A stretch of 44,615 nt of DNA from an uncultured Verrucomicrobia subdivision 3 bacterium. GTDB taxonomy: Bacteria > Verrucomicrobiota > Verrucomicrobiia > Limisphaerales > UBA11358. The notes beneath the pieces were generated by a model. That model did not search any database and was not told where the DNA came from. It worked only from the letters and a program-made list of their open reading frames with translations. The DNA lies in contig CAIQEI010000074.1 in NCBI GenBank assembly GCA_903870815.1, positions 1-44,615 of the forward strand. Reading direction: 5' to 3'. A program made the translations under genes and the position numbers. This document shows positions 18,893 to 27,907 of this stretch, one piece after another (the stretch's first letter is position 1; every line of letters begins with the position of its first letter).

Positions 18893-20236
18893 CTAAAAAC
18901 TAGCCAGCGCCTTCTCGATTCGCGCCATGACGCGTTCTTTACCGAGGACTTGGAGCAGGTGGTAAAGGCTGGGGCCGGAGGTTTTGCCGGTCACGGCCAA
19001 CCGGCAGGGGTGCACCATGACACCCACTTTCACACCCAACGCCTTGGCGGTTTCCTTGAGCGCGACTTCCAGACTCTCGGCGCTGAATGCGGGGGCGTGC
19101 GCAAAGGCGTCGCGGAGCTTTTCCAGTCGCGGATGGTTCTCTGGCACAAAATCTTTTTTGGCGGCTTCGGCGTCGTATTCAATTTTTTCGGTGAAATAGA
19201 ATCCGGCGTAGCCAGGCAGTTCGCTGAACGTCTTGAACTTGCCCTTGCAGGTGTCCAGCGCGGCCTTGACGTAGCCGAGCGGGAAGACGTTGGTGTCAAC
19301 CCCTGACCTCGCGAAGGAGTGGACGGCGAGTTCGTAAAAGCGGTCGTCGGCCAGCTCGCGGGCGTATTCGCCCTGGAGCCAGAGGAGCTTCTCGTAATCG
19401 AACCGTGCATTATGGCGGAGTATCTGTGGCAGGTCGAAGCGCTCGATGGTTTCCGCGAGGGTGAGCTTCTCGCGGTTTTCCTTGGGCGACCACCCGAGCA
19501 GGCAGAGGAAATTCACGACGGCTTCGGGCAGAAAACCCTGGTCGAGATAACCGGTGAGCGACGCGCCCTGGTCGCGCTTGCTCATCTTGGAGCCGTCGCC
19601 GTTCAGGATGAGCGGGATGTGCGCGTAATGGGGCGGCGCCACGCCAAAAGCCTTGAACAGCGCGATGTGCTTGGCGGTGTTGCTTAAATGATCTTCGCCG
19701 CGGATGACGTGGGTGATGTTCATTTCCAGATCGTCAATGACGTTGACAAGGTGGAACACCGGCTGGCCGTCGGAGCGCTGGATGACGAAGTCGGGATCAA
19801 TCTCCTCGCGGTCGGTGAGCTTGCGGATGACATCGCCAATCACCAGGTCGGGGATGGTGACGGGCTCGCGCTGCATCTTGAATTTGATGGCGCCTTCGTG
19901 TTCGTAGGCTAGGCCACGCGACAGGAGCCCTTCGACCCGGCGCTGATAGTTATCTTTCCGCTGAGATTGAAAATACGGACCAAAACTGCCCTTACTAGGG
20001 CCGGTGGCATCGCCGGTGAGCGGACCTTCATCCCAGTCGAGGCCGAGCCAGCGCAGGCCGCTGAGGATGACGTCCACGGCTTCCTGGGAATTGCGCGCGG
20101 CATCGGTGTCTTCAATGCGCAGGACGAACGTGCCGCCGGCATGGCGGGCGTAAAGCCAGTTGAACAGCGCGGTGCGCGCGCCGCCGATGTGAAGATAGCC
20201 GGTGGGCGAGGGAGCAAAGCGCACGCGAGGTTTCAT
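18893..20236 (-). CDS. gltX: Glutamyl-tRNA synthetase
   Basis: ATG at 20236: MKPRVRFAPSPTGYLHIGGARTALFNWLYAR (HIGH motif); KMSKRDQGAS (KMSKS motif). Confidence 0.97.
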   Translation of the reverse strand: MKPRVRFAPSPTGYLHIGGARTALFNWLYARHAGGTFVLRIEDTDAARNSQEAVDVILSGLRWLGLDWDEGPLTGDATGPSKGSFGPYFQSQRKDNYQRRVEGLLSRGLAYEHEGAIKFKMQREPVTIPDLVIGDVIRKLTDREEIDPDFVIQRSDGQPVFHLVNVIDDLEMNITHVIRGEDHLSNTAKHIALFKAFGVAPPHYAHIPLILNGDGSKMSKRDQGASLTGYLDQGFLPEAVVNFLCLLGWSPKENREKLTLAETIERFDLPQILRHNARFDYEKLLWLQGEYARELADDRFYELAVHSFARSGVDTNVFPLGYVKAALDTCKGKFKTFSELPGYAGFYFTEKIEYDAEAAKKDFVPENHPRLEKLRDAFAHAPAFSAESLEVALKETAKALGVKVGVMVHPCRLAVTGKTSGPSLYHLLQVLGKERVMARIEKALASF

Positions 20237-20292
20237 AAAGTTGTGGCCGGAGGATAACGAATCATCCGGTGGCTGAAAAGAAACTTGCGCTC

Positions 20293-20471
20293 GAGCATTT
20301 TCAAAAATAAGGGAGCCGTTCGGTTTGGCTAAAGGGAGAGGGCGGTCTTTTTGGGTTTGGGCTTCGTTTCGGCTCAGCCACAGGGTTGCTTTGAACCTGC
20401 TCCTTTGCCAAAGCCTCACCAAAACCCAAAAATCCTCGCTCCGAACGGCTACATTATTTCTTCAAACGCTC
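20293..20471. repeat. 179-bp intergenic palindromic element, copy A (MITE-like or structured RNA element)
   Basis: Ends GAGCATTTTCAAAAATAAGGGAGCCGTTCGG and (reverse complement of right end) GAGCGTTTGAAGAAATAATGTAGCCGTTCGG; internal TTTTTGGGTTT/AAACCCAAAAA stem; homologous to copy B at 40340-40518. Confidence 0.88.
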
Positions 20472-20482
20472 TAAATCGCGGA

Positions 20483-20791
20483 TTATTTGTCTGCTTCGCC
20501 GCTACCGGACGGACGAAACGCTTTCCAGAGGGTGGCAACCAGCCCCGCACCTTGGGAAATTTTGCGCCACCAGGAAGGTTTTTCAGCAGGCGGGGCGGCG
20601 GCTTTGCGCCGGCAGGACGCCAGACCGGCCACCAAGGTGGCCACCGCGGATGCCACGGAACGGATGGTGCGCGCCTGGTCGGTGAGCGCGTGAACCTCGC
20701 CTTTCAAGGTCTGCCATTCCTGGACCAGTTGCGCGCGGTTGAGTTCGCTTTCCACGATAAGCAATTGTTTCCGAGATTCAAGCGGTTTCAT
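20483..20791 (-). CDS. YqjK-like small protein
   Basis: 102 aa, MKPLESRKQLLIVESELNRAQLVQEWQTLKGEVHALTDQARTIRSVASAVATLVAGLA; overlaps the upstream YqjE-like gene by ATGA. Confidence 0.7.
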   Translation of the reverse strand: MKPLESRKQLLIVESELNRAQLVQEWQTLKGEVHALTDQARTIRSVASAVATLVAGLASCRRKAAAPPAEKPSWWRKISQGAGLVATLWKAFRPSGSGEADK

Positions 20792-21177
20792 GAGAGGATG
20801 CTTTCCAGACCGGCGCGATCCTTGCGCAGCTGTTCCAGCGAGGCGGACAGCGTCTGCCAGTTACGCATCACGCCGATGAGCCGCCGGTAAAGGATAATTC
20901 CGGTCAAGGCGTACAAGACGGTCAAAGTCATGAGCGCCGCCCAAGGCGACCACGTCCACAACAACACGACGATGGTCGCCGTGAGCGTAAGACCGGCCAG
21001 CAATCCGAAAACCGCCACTCCGAGAGCCAGCAGGAAGGCGTGCAGAAGGCGTTCGCGTTCCTCCTGCACTTCCACCGTCAGCAGTTCGAGGCGGTTTTCC
21101 CCGATGGTCAGCAGCCGGCGCGCGAAGGTTTTCGAGGTCGCGGCCAGTTGTTTGAGGCTGACGGTGGCGGCTTCCAT
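20788..21177 (-). CDS. Phage holin family / YqjE-like membrane protein
   Basis: ATG at 21177: MEAATVSLKQLAATSKTFARRLLTIGENRLELLTVEVQEERERLLHAFLLALGVAVFGLLAGLTLTATIVVLLW; two TM segments. Confidence 0.82.
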   Translation of the reverse strand: MEAATVSLKQLAATSKTFARRLLTIGENRLELLTVEVQEERERLLHAFLLALGVAVFGLLAGLTLTATIVVLLWTWSPWAALMTLTVLYALTGIILYRRLIGVMRNWQTLSASLEQLRKDRAGLESILS

Positions 21178-21184
21178 AACGGCG

Positions 21185-21490
21185 TCAGTCGCAGTTGCGG
21201 GCGCAACGGCGGGCGAGGAGAAACCCGAGGATCGCCCCGACGCCGACGCCGATGGCGATGGCCTGATACGGGTGTTCATGCACGGCTTCGTCCGCCGCCT
21301 TGGCGCCGGCCACGGCCTTGTCGCGGACGCTCCCGCCGATTTCCTTGGCGCGTTCGAGCGCGGCGGCGAGGCGTTTGCGGGCCTGCCCGACTTTTTCGCC
21401 GGCCACGTCGGCGGTGGCGGCCATCAGCGCATGCGCGTCTTCGGCCAGTTGTCCCAGGTCATTGCTTACAGCTTGTGTTTCTTTGTTCAT
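21185..21490 (-). CDS. DUF883 (ElaB/YqjD-like) membrane-anchored protein
   Basis: MNKETQAVSNDLGQLAEDAHALMAATADVAGEKVGQARKRLAAALERAKE...VHEHPYQAIAIGVGVGAILGFLLARR; hallmark C-terminal hP-Y-x-AIG-GVG motif. Confidence 0.9.
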   Translation of the reverse strand: MNKETQAVSNDLGQLAEDAHALMAATADVAGEKVGQARKRLAAALERAKEIGGSVRDKAVAGAKAADEAVHEHPYQAIAIGVGVGAILGFLLARRCARNCD

Positions 21491-21864
21491 AGTTTTGTTT
21501 TTGGTTTGTTTGCATTTTTTAACGGCAAGTTTTCCGCATTGGCCAGATGGGCCGCAGCCGGCGAACTGGCCACCGTCAAAATTGAATTTCTTCCGCCGAA
21601 CGGATTCGCCACGGTTTCCTTCGCCTGCGGGTCGGGGATCCATTTGCCATCCACCACCAGGCAATATTCATAGGTGCCGGGGGCGAGGCTGGTTTCCTTC
21701 CACCAGTTACCGACGCCGGAGGAATGCAGCGTTTTGGCCTCGGGTTGCCAGCGGTTGAATGTGCCCGCGAGGTAGACGGTTTTGGCCTTTGGATCCGTGA
21801 ATTCAAAGCGGACGGAAACCAGCTGCGGGCTGAGGGCGTTGTCGTGGTTATGATTGTGTTTCAT
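21487..21864 (-). CDS. Stand-alone CBM48/isoamylase N-terminal (glycogen-binding) domain protein
   Basis: VRFEFTDPKAKTVYLAGTFNRWQPEAKTLHSSGVGNWWKETSLAPGTYEYCLVVDGKWIPDPQAKETVANPFGGRNSILTV; stop overlaps DUF883 start (ATGA at 21487-21490). Confidence 0.9.
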   Translation of the reverse strand: MKHNHNHDNALSPQLVSVRFEFTDPKAKTVYLAGTFNRWQPEAKTLHSSGVGNWWKETSLAPGTYEYCLVVDGKWIPDPQAKETVANPFGGRNSILTVASSPAAAHLANAENLPLKNANKPKTKL

Positions 21865-21941
21865 GGCGGGGCGGGCGGTGGAGGTTTGAAAAATGTTTCG
21901 GCTGCACGTCTACAATATGCCCGCGTATGCCGGCCAGCCGC

Positions 21942-21961
21942 TATGGGGTGTTCACCCCATT
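21942..21961. promoter_or_regulatory. Perfect palindromic site TATGGGGTGTTCACCCCATT, copy 1 (over the kinase stop codon)
   Basis: ATGGGGTG-TT-CACCCCAT; identical 20-mer at 25169-25188. Confidence 0.6.
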
Positions 21962-24900
21962 AAAGCCGGCGGGTGCAAAATGCGATGCACGGCTTCGCCC
22001 AAATCACGAACGGTGCTGGGCTTGGGCAATATTGCCCGGAAACCCAGCTCGCGCGCTTTTTCATTCGTCATGACGCCGCTATAGCCGGTGGTCAAGAGGA
22101 TGGCCAGGTGCGGTTGGATTTGGAGCAACTGGCCACCGAGCCTGGCTCCGTCCATGTCGGGCATGGTCAAATCAGTGATGACCAAGTCGAACCGATCCGG
22201 CAGGGCGCGAACGGCGGCGATGGCTTCAGCCGCACTGGTCTTGGCAGTCACGGTGTAGCCCAGCCGCTCAAGCATCGTTTTGGCCAGGTTGGCCAGAACC
22301 TGCTCATCATCCACCACCAAGATATGTTCGCCTTGCCCGTGCGGAATGGGGGTTGATTCAATGGGTCGGGTAACGACCTCGGCTTCAAATACGGGAAAGT
22401 ATAAATGAAACGTGGTGCCTTTGCCCGGCTCGCTGTAAACCGAAATGGCGCCGTCATGGCTTTTCATGATGCCATGCACCATCGCCAGCCCCAGTCCAGT
22501 GCCATCGCCCACGGCCTTGGTGGTAAAAAATGGCTCGAAGATTCGCGCCTGGGTGGCGCGGTCCATGCCGCAGCCCGTGTCGCTGACGGACAACCGCACA
22601 TAACGCCCGACGTGCAAATCGGGATGCGTCTCCACAAAATCCTCGTCCACTTCCAGAACATTCATCTCGACCTTTAATATGCCCGGTCGTTCCCGCATGG
22701 CATGCCAGGCATTGGTGCCGAGGTTCATGATGACTTGGTGGATCTCCGAGGCATTGGCGAGCACTGTGGGCGTTTCCGTCAGTTCGGTTCGAATCCGGAT
22801 CGTGGCCGGCACGCTAGCTCGCAACAGCTTCAAGGCTTCCAATACGACTGCGTTAAGTTCCACGGGCTCGCGCTCCGTTTTATTCTGGCGGCTGAACGTC
22901 AAGATCTGGCGCACCAGATCAACCGCCCGGTCGGTGGCCTTCGAAATATGTTCCAGATAGGCGAGGATGGCCGGATGATCCTCGGCCGCGACTTTGGTGA
23001 GATGGAGATAGCCGACGATGCAGGAAAGGATGTTGTTGAAATCATGCGCGATGCCGCCGGCAAGCTGGCCGATGGATTCCAGCTTTTGGGTTTGATATAA
23101 ACTCTGTTCCAATTTCCGGCGCGCGGTGATGTCGCGAAAAGACCAGATCCGGCCATAATATTTTCCAGCCGGGTCCCGGATGGGCGCAGAATGGCGGTCC
23201 AGAATGGTGCCACACACCAGCTCCACTTCGTCAGTGCCACTCTCATCCGGGTGGGCGTAAAGATAATTCACCCGCTCAATGAATAGCCCGGCTTTTTTCA
23301 CCCGGCTGGCGGCGTAACGCAACTGGTCGGCTTCGTCTTTGGCCTCGACGATTGCGGCGGGAAATTTCCACAACTCGATCATGCGACGATTCTGGAGTAT
23401 TTGCTCCCCCCCGGAACCCACCACCAGGATACCATCAATAGAGGATTCCAACTGAGCTTCCAGCAAAGAGGTTTTCCATAATAATTCATTCTCCGCCTGC
23501 TTGCGCTCCGTAATATTTTCATGTGCCACCACCACCCGCACCGGCCCGTCGCCGGCAAACCGCGTGACCCGGACCATGAACCAGCGCCTTTCCTGCGCAC
23601 TGTGGCAGGGATATTCCAGATGGAATTCACCGCACTGGCCAGCGATTACCGCGCGTATGCCATGGGCCACCAATGGCGCCTCTTTGGAAAAGTTTCCGGC
23701 AGCCGAATCACAGACATGCAGATAATTGGCACCCACACCGCAGTCGCTACCTAAAAGATTATTCCGTCTGGCAAAATCGTTCCAAGCACCATTAACCTCA
23801 ATGATCACCCCATGGTCATCAAGAATCGAAATGTGGGAAGAGAGCGCATCGAGTGTGGAGCGCAGAAAGTGCTGAGACTCCAGCAGGGCGATTTCCGCCA
23901 GCTTACGATCGGTGATGTCGGTACAAGTGCCGAACCACTTGAGGATGCGGCCGTCCGCAGCTTTAAAAGGCGCGCCCAAAATCCACCACCAACGGTAGAC
24001 GCCATCGGCCCGGCGGAGCCGGCATTCGAGCGAGTAGTTCCCGGCCGTCGTGACCGCGTTTTGCCAGGCATCCCACGCGCGCTGCCGGTCTTCAGGATGA
24101 AACGGCTTGTTCCAACCGTCGCCCAGACTTTCCGCCAGGGTGAGCCCCGTGTAATCCATCCAGCGCTGGCTAAAATAAATATTCCCGCCATCCGCCCGCG
24201 TGGCCCAAACGATTTGCGGCATGGCTTCCGCCAAGGTGCGAAATTCCGCCTCGCTTTGCTGCAGTGCCCACTCCACTTGCTTGCGCTTGGTGATGTCGCG
24301 CAATACTTTTGAGACGCCGACAACCTTGCCGTTGGAATCCTTGATAGGCGAGGCCGTGACCGAAACATCAATCTGCCGTCCGTCCATGGTTTGCCGAAGT
24401 GTTTCGAAGTGCATCACGCTTTCGCCGCGTTTGACTCTTTCCAGAATATGCCTTTCCTCCTGCTGCCGGTCGGTGGGAATCAACCGCAGGATGGAGGTCC
24501 CGACCATTTGAATGGATGGGTAGCCAAAAATCTTTTCCGCGCCCTTGTTCCAGCTGGTGATGACGCCGTTCAAGTCCTTACCGATGATGGCGTCGTCCGA
24601 TGACTCAACAATGGCCGCCAGCAAGCTTGAATTTGCTTCGGCCTGTTTTCGCCGGGTAATGTCGCGGATATTGCATTGGATGACTTTCCGGTCGCCGACC
24701 TGATACACATTGCTGACAAACTCCACGGCGATGGGGCGGCGATCCTTTGTTTTCAGCGGCAGGTCTTCGTAGCGCACATACCCGTCTCTCTGCAGCCGTT
24801 CCAACATGGCCTGGTTTGACTCAATGTCTTTGAATGGGCTCAGTTCACCAACGGTTCGGCCAACCATTTCGCGGTGGGAAAACCCCAGCAGCCCGGTCAA

Positions 24901-25065
24901 GAACGGATTTACATCGGTGATGCGTCCGGTGTCTGCATCCAGAATTAGGATGCCGTCCTGCGCAGCTTCGAACAGCCGGCGATAACTTAATTCCGAGGCG
25001 CGAAGCGCACGCTCATTGGGTGTCTCGTTGCTAGCCGCAACTTTGTCATTTTGGCTCGTATTCAT
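21952..25065 (-). CDS. Multi-PAS hybrid sensor histidine kinase with C-terminal receiver domain
   Basis: Several PAS/PAC blocks; HisKA LESIGQLAGGIAHDFNNILSCIVGY; HATPase VSDTGCGMDRATQARIFEPFFTTKAVGDGTGLGLAMVHGIMKSHDG; REC EHILVVDDEQVLANLAKTML...DLVITDLTMPDMDGARLG. Confidence 0.96.
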   Translation of the reverse strand: MNTSQNDKVAASNETPNERALRASELSYRRLFEAAQDGILILDADTGRITDVNPFLTGLLGFSHREMVGRTVGELSPFKDIESNQAMLERLQRDGYVRYEDLPLKTKDRRPIAVEFVSNVYQVGDRKVIQCNIRDITRRKQAEANSSLLAAIVESSDDAIIGKDLNGVITSWNKGAEKIFGYPSIQMVGTSILRLIPTDRQQEERHILERVKRGESVMHFETLRQTMDGRQIDVSVTASPIKDSNGKVVGVSKVLRDITKRKQVEWALQQSEAEFRTLAEAMPQIVWATRADGGNIYFSQRWMDYTGLTLAESLGDGWNKPFHPEDRQRAWDAWQNAVTTAGNYSLECRLRRADGVYRWWWILGAPFKAADGRILKWFGTCTDITDRKLAEIALLESQHFLRSTLDALSSHISILDDHGVIIEVNGAWNDFARRNNLLGSDCGVGANYLHVCDSAAGNFSKEAPLVAHGIRAVIAGQCGEFHLEYPCHSAQERRWFMVRVTRFAGDGPVRVVVAHENITERKQAENELLWKTSLLEAQLESSIDGILVVGSGGEQILQNRRMIELWKFPAAIVEAKDEADQLRYAASRVKKAGLFIERVNYLYAHPDESGTDEVELVCGTILDRHSAPIRDPAGKYYGRIWSFRDITARRKLEQSLYQTQKLESIGQLAGGIAHDFNNILSCIVGYLHLTKVAAEDHPAILAYLEHISKATDRAVDLVRQILTFSRQNKTEREPVELNAVVLEALKLLRASVPATIRIRTELTETPTVLANASEIHQVIMNLGTNAWHAMRERPGILKVEMNVLEVDEDFVETHPDLHVGRYVRLSVSDTGCGMDRATQARIFEPFFTTKAVGDGTGLGLAMVHGIMKSHDGAISVYSEPGKGTTFHLYFPVFEAEVVTRPIESTPIPHGQGEHILVVDDEQVLANLAKTMLERLGYTVTAKTSAAEAIAAVRALPDRFDLVITDLTMPDMDGARLGGQLLQIQPHLAILLTTGYSGVMTNEKARELGFRAILPKPSTVRDLGEAVHRILHPPALMG

Positions 25066-25168
25066 ACTTCTGGCTCACCCGATATATTTCCAACAAAACG
25101 AGTCCTATCTCGTCGAACAGTCTTTTGGAAGCCATGGAATAAACATGGATGAAAACGAAGGGTGAGGA

Positions 25169-25188
25169 TATGGGGTGTTCACCCCATT
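25169..25188. promoter_or_regulatory. Perfect palindromic site TATGGGGTGTTCACCCCATT, copy 2 (divergent intergenic region)
   Basis: Identical to 21942-21961; lies between the kinase start (25065, -) and the FnIII gene start (25282, +). Confidence 0.65.
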
Positions 25189-25281
25189 TGCATTTGCCCG
25201 GGCTTCAAAATCCAAGCCAAGGTTTTTCCCAGTGCCGGCAAGGAACGCCCTAGTCGCGGCCGGTTCCAGCGGGAGTTAACC

Positions 25282-25893
25282 ATGGGTATGCAAATCACCC
25301 TCGGACATACAGCCAGGCGCCCCCATGGCGTTTACAATCGGTTATCCCGATTTGCCCAGCTCAAAATAGTTCTGGGCAGCATCCTGTTTCTCGGACTGCT
25401 CTTCCAGGGCATCCCGGCGTTCAGCGCCACCCTCCCCGCCGGAGCTAGCGTCACTCTGGCTTGGGACACGAACGCGGATCCCAATATTGCCGGCTACCAT
25501 CTCTACTACGGTGGAGCCAGCGGCACCTACACGAACGAAGTCAATGCCGGACTAGCCTCGAGCTCAACTGTCTCCGGCCTGACCATCGGGGTAACTTATT
25601 ACTTCGCCGTCACGGCGTATGACAGCTTCGGTCAGGAAAGCGGTTACTCGTCAGAAGTCACCTATCTCGTGCCGGAACCGCAACCGACTTTGCAAGCCAG
25701 CAGCGCGATCACCGGCCAGTTCGGGCTGATGGTCACCGGCATGACCGGCCACACCTACAACATTGAGGCCACCCAGGATTTCAAGGTCTGGACCGTCATC
25801 GGCACCGTCACCATTGGTGCCGGCGGAGGAAGCAGTTTTACCGACACCAACGCCGCGAATTTTCCGCAACGGTTCTATCGCACCCATGGCTGA
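25282..25893 (+). CDS. Exported fibronectin type III domain protein
   Basis: ATG at 25282: MGMQITLG...; FnIII block GASVTLAWDTNADPNIAGYHLYYGGASGTYTNEVNAGLASSSTVSGLTIGVTYYFAVTAYDSFGQESGYSSEV. Confidence 0.85.
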   Translation: MGMQITLGHTARRPHGVYNRLSRFAQLKIVLGSILFLGLLFQGIPAFSATLPAGASVTLAWDTNADPNIAGYHLYYGGASGTYTNEVNAGLASSSTVSGLTIGVTYYFAVTAYDSFGQESGYSSEVTYLVPEPQPTLQASSAITGQFGLMVTGMTGHTYNIEATQDFKVWTVIGTVTIGAGGGSSFTDTNAANFPQRFYRTHG

Positions 25894-26090
25894 CCCTGAA
25901 ATCCAAAATAAAATATGAAACTACAAATTAAATTCGCCGAAGAAATCCGTTTTGATGTCCCGCAACGGACCATCGTCCGGGCCTGGACGCGGTTATTGTC
26001 CGGCACCCGGTATTCGATGCGCTCGCCGACCCGGGCCGAATTGTCGAAGTCCAATCGGCGCTCGGCCATTTGAAAGATTGCGGGCGGCTA

Positions 26091-26771
26091 TCAGCCGGCA
26101 GCCAGCTTTTCCTCGGGGATTAAGCCCACCCGCAGGGCGAAGCGCACCAGACCCGGAATATCGTGCAGGTTCAGGCCCGCCATCAATTTCATACGATGGT
26201 ATTCCACGGTCTTGGGGCTGACCTTGAGGATGTCGCCAATGCCTTTGGTGTTCTGGCCCTCGGCGATGAGTTGGAGCACCTCGCGCTGCCGGCCCGTCAA
26301 CTGTTCCAGTGCGCTCTTCCGGCCGGTGAGACCTTGCAAGGGAAGCTTCTTGTACAACTGCGCGGAGATTTCCCGGCTCAGATAAATTTCCCCGCGCAGC
26401 ACCTGGTGCAGGGCGGTATCCAGTTCGGCCGTGGCCGATTTCTTTAGCAGGTAGCCGGCCACGCCCGCTTTCAGCGCGCGCAGCACGTATTCCTCGTTAT
26501 CGTGCATGGTAAGGATAATGATCCGCACCCCGGGAAAATCCCGGGCCATGCGTTCCGCCGCTTCCAGGCCATTGAGACCGGGCATGGCGATGTCCATCAA
26601 TACCACGTCCGGCGGCTGCGCCTTGACCAGATTCAAAACCTCGCGCCCGTCACCGGCCTCGCCGACGACCTTCACCGCCGGCTGTTTTTCCAGCAGCGCG
26701 CGGATGCCCGCCCGCACCAGCGTGTGGTCATCCGCCAGAATCACCCGGATGGGTTTGACGGTCTTGTTCAT
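26091..26771 (-). CDS. NarL/LuxR-family response regulator
   Basis: ATG at 26771: MNKTVKPIRVILADDHTLVRAGIRALLEKQ...VVLMDIAMPGLNGLEAAERM; HTH LTGRQREVLQLIAEGQNTKGIGDILKVSPKTVEYHRMKLMAGLN; ATGA overlap with upstream kinase stop. Confidence 0.95.
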   Translation of the reverse strand: MNKTVKPIRVILADDHTLVRAGIRALLEKQPAVKVVGEAGDGREVLNLVKAQPPDVVLMDIAMPGLNGLEAAERMARDFPGVRIIILTMHDNEEYVLRALKAGVAGYLLKKSATAELDTALHQVLRGEIYLSREISAQLYKKLPLQGLTGRKSALEQLTGRQREVLQLIAEGQNTKGIGDILKVSPKTVEYHRMKLMAGLNLHDIPGLVRFALRVGLIPEEKLAAG

Positions 26772-27907
26772 GTCGGTTTGGTTTCCGCTGCCGTTCTCCA
26801 TTTCAATGGAAACCAGGCGTGGACTTCCGTGCCTTTTCCGCGGACAGACTTGAATTCCACCCCGCCGCCGGCGAGTGCCGCCCGTTCATCCATGCTCAGC
26901 AGCCCAAGGCTGGCTCCGCGCACCGCCTCTTCCCGCACGCCCCCCACGTCATACCCCACGCCGTCATCGCGCACGCGGAGGTGTAGTTCTGTGCCAACCT
27001 TGCGCAGGTCCACGTGCACGGATTTCGCGCGGGCATGGCGGACCACATTCGTCAGGGCTTCCTGCGCCACGCGGAAACATTCCGTCTCGACCACCCGATT
27101 CAGCCGATGTTTCAACGGCTCGGCATGGAACCGGGCTTGTAACCCCACCAGTGCCGCCTGCCTCTTCGTGAGCCAGCGCAAGGCGGGTTCCAACCCCAGA
27201 TCATCCAGGATCAGCGGGCGCAAATTGAGCGAGATGTCACGAACCTGCTCCAGGACCTGGTCCACCATTCCCAGACTTTCCTGCAAGCGGGGCGTGAGAT
27301 CATTTTTAACGGCGGTCGATTGCAGTAACGCCTGCAAATTCAGTTGAATCACCGTAAGTGCCTGGCCGATTTCGTCGTGCAGTTCGCGCGCGATGGTCTG
27401 GCGCTCCGTCTCCTGCGCCTCCACCAAGCGGCGCGAAAGCACCTGCAGCTTGCGGCTGTAATCCTTCAACTTTTCCTCCGCCCGCCGGCGTTTCGTGATA
27501 TCGCGGATGTTGCATTGCACCACCCGGTCGCCGTTCACCCGATAAATGTTGCTCACGAACTCCACATTGATGGCCTTGCCGGCACTGGTTTCCAGCGGCA
27601 GATCCTCGTAGCGGACATAGGCTTTCCGCTGCAACTCCCGGAACTCCGCCTTGGACGCCTCCACGTCCTTAAACGGGCCGATCTCCCAGAGTTTGTTTCC
27701 CAGCAATTGCTCGCGCGAATAGCCCAGCATATCCGTCAGAAACGGGTTCACATCATCAATCTCACCGTTTTCGGCATTGAGGATCAGGATGCCGTCCTGC
27801 GCCGTCTCAAACAGCCGTCGATAGCGCATTTCCGAAACCTTCAGCGCATATTCCGGCGACCCGGGTTTGGCGGCGACCGGTTTCAGGGTTTCGGTTTTGG
27901 TTTTCAT
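26768..27907 (-). CDS. PAS sensor histidine kinase, NarX-type (HisKA_3)
   Basis: ATG at 27907; PAS EMRYRRLFETAQDGILILNAENGEIDDVNPFLTDMLGYS; HisKA_3 ETERQTIARELHDEIGQALTVIQLNLQ; HATPase RDDGVGYD...GLLSMDERAALAGG. Confidence 0.94.
   Translation of the reverse strand: MKTKTETLKPVAAKPGSPEYALKVSEMRYRRLFETAQDGILILNAENGEIDDVNPFLTDMLGYSREQLLGNKLWEIGPFKDVEASKAEFRELQRKAYVRYEDLPLETSAGKAINVEFVSNIYRVNGDRVVQCNIRDITKRRRAEEKLKDYSRKLQVLSRRLVEAQETERQTIARELHDEIGQALTVIQLNLQALLQSTAVKNDLTPRLQESLGMVDQVLEQVRDISLNLRPLILDDLGLEPALRWLTKRQAALVGLQARFHAEPLKHRLNRVVETECFRVAQEALTNVVRHARAKSVHVDLRKVGTELHLRVRDDGVGYDVGGVREEAVRGASLGLLSMDERAALAGGGVEFKSVRGKGTEVHAWFPLKWRTAAETKPT

Noticed and set aside
18332-21279. Prophage remnant (CII-like protein plus holin-family annotation)
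   Set aside because: The holin-family protein is a YqjE-type envelope protein in a conserved-type operon; no integrase, capsid, tail or lysis genes nearby.
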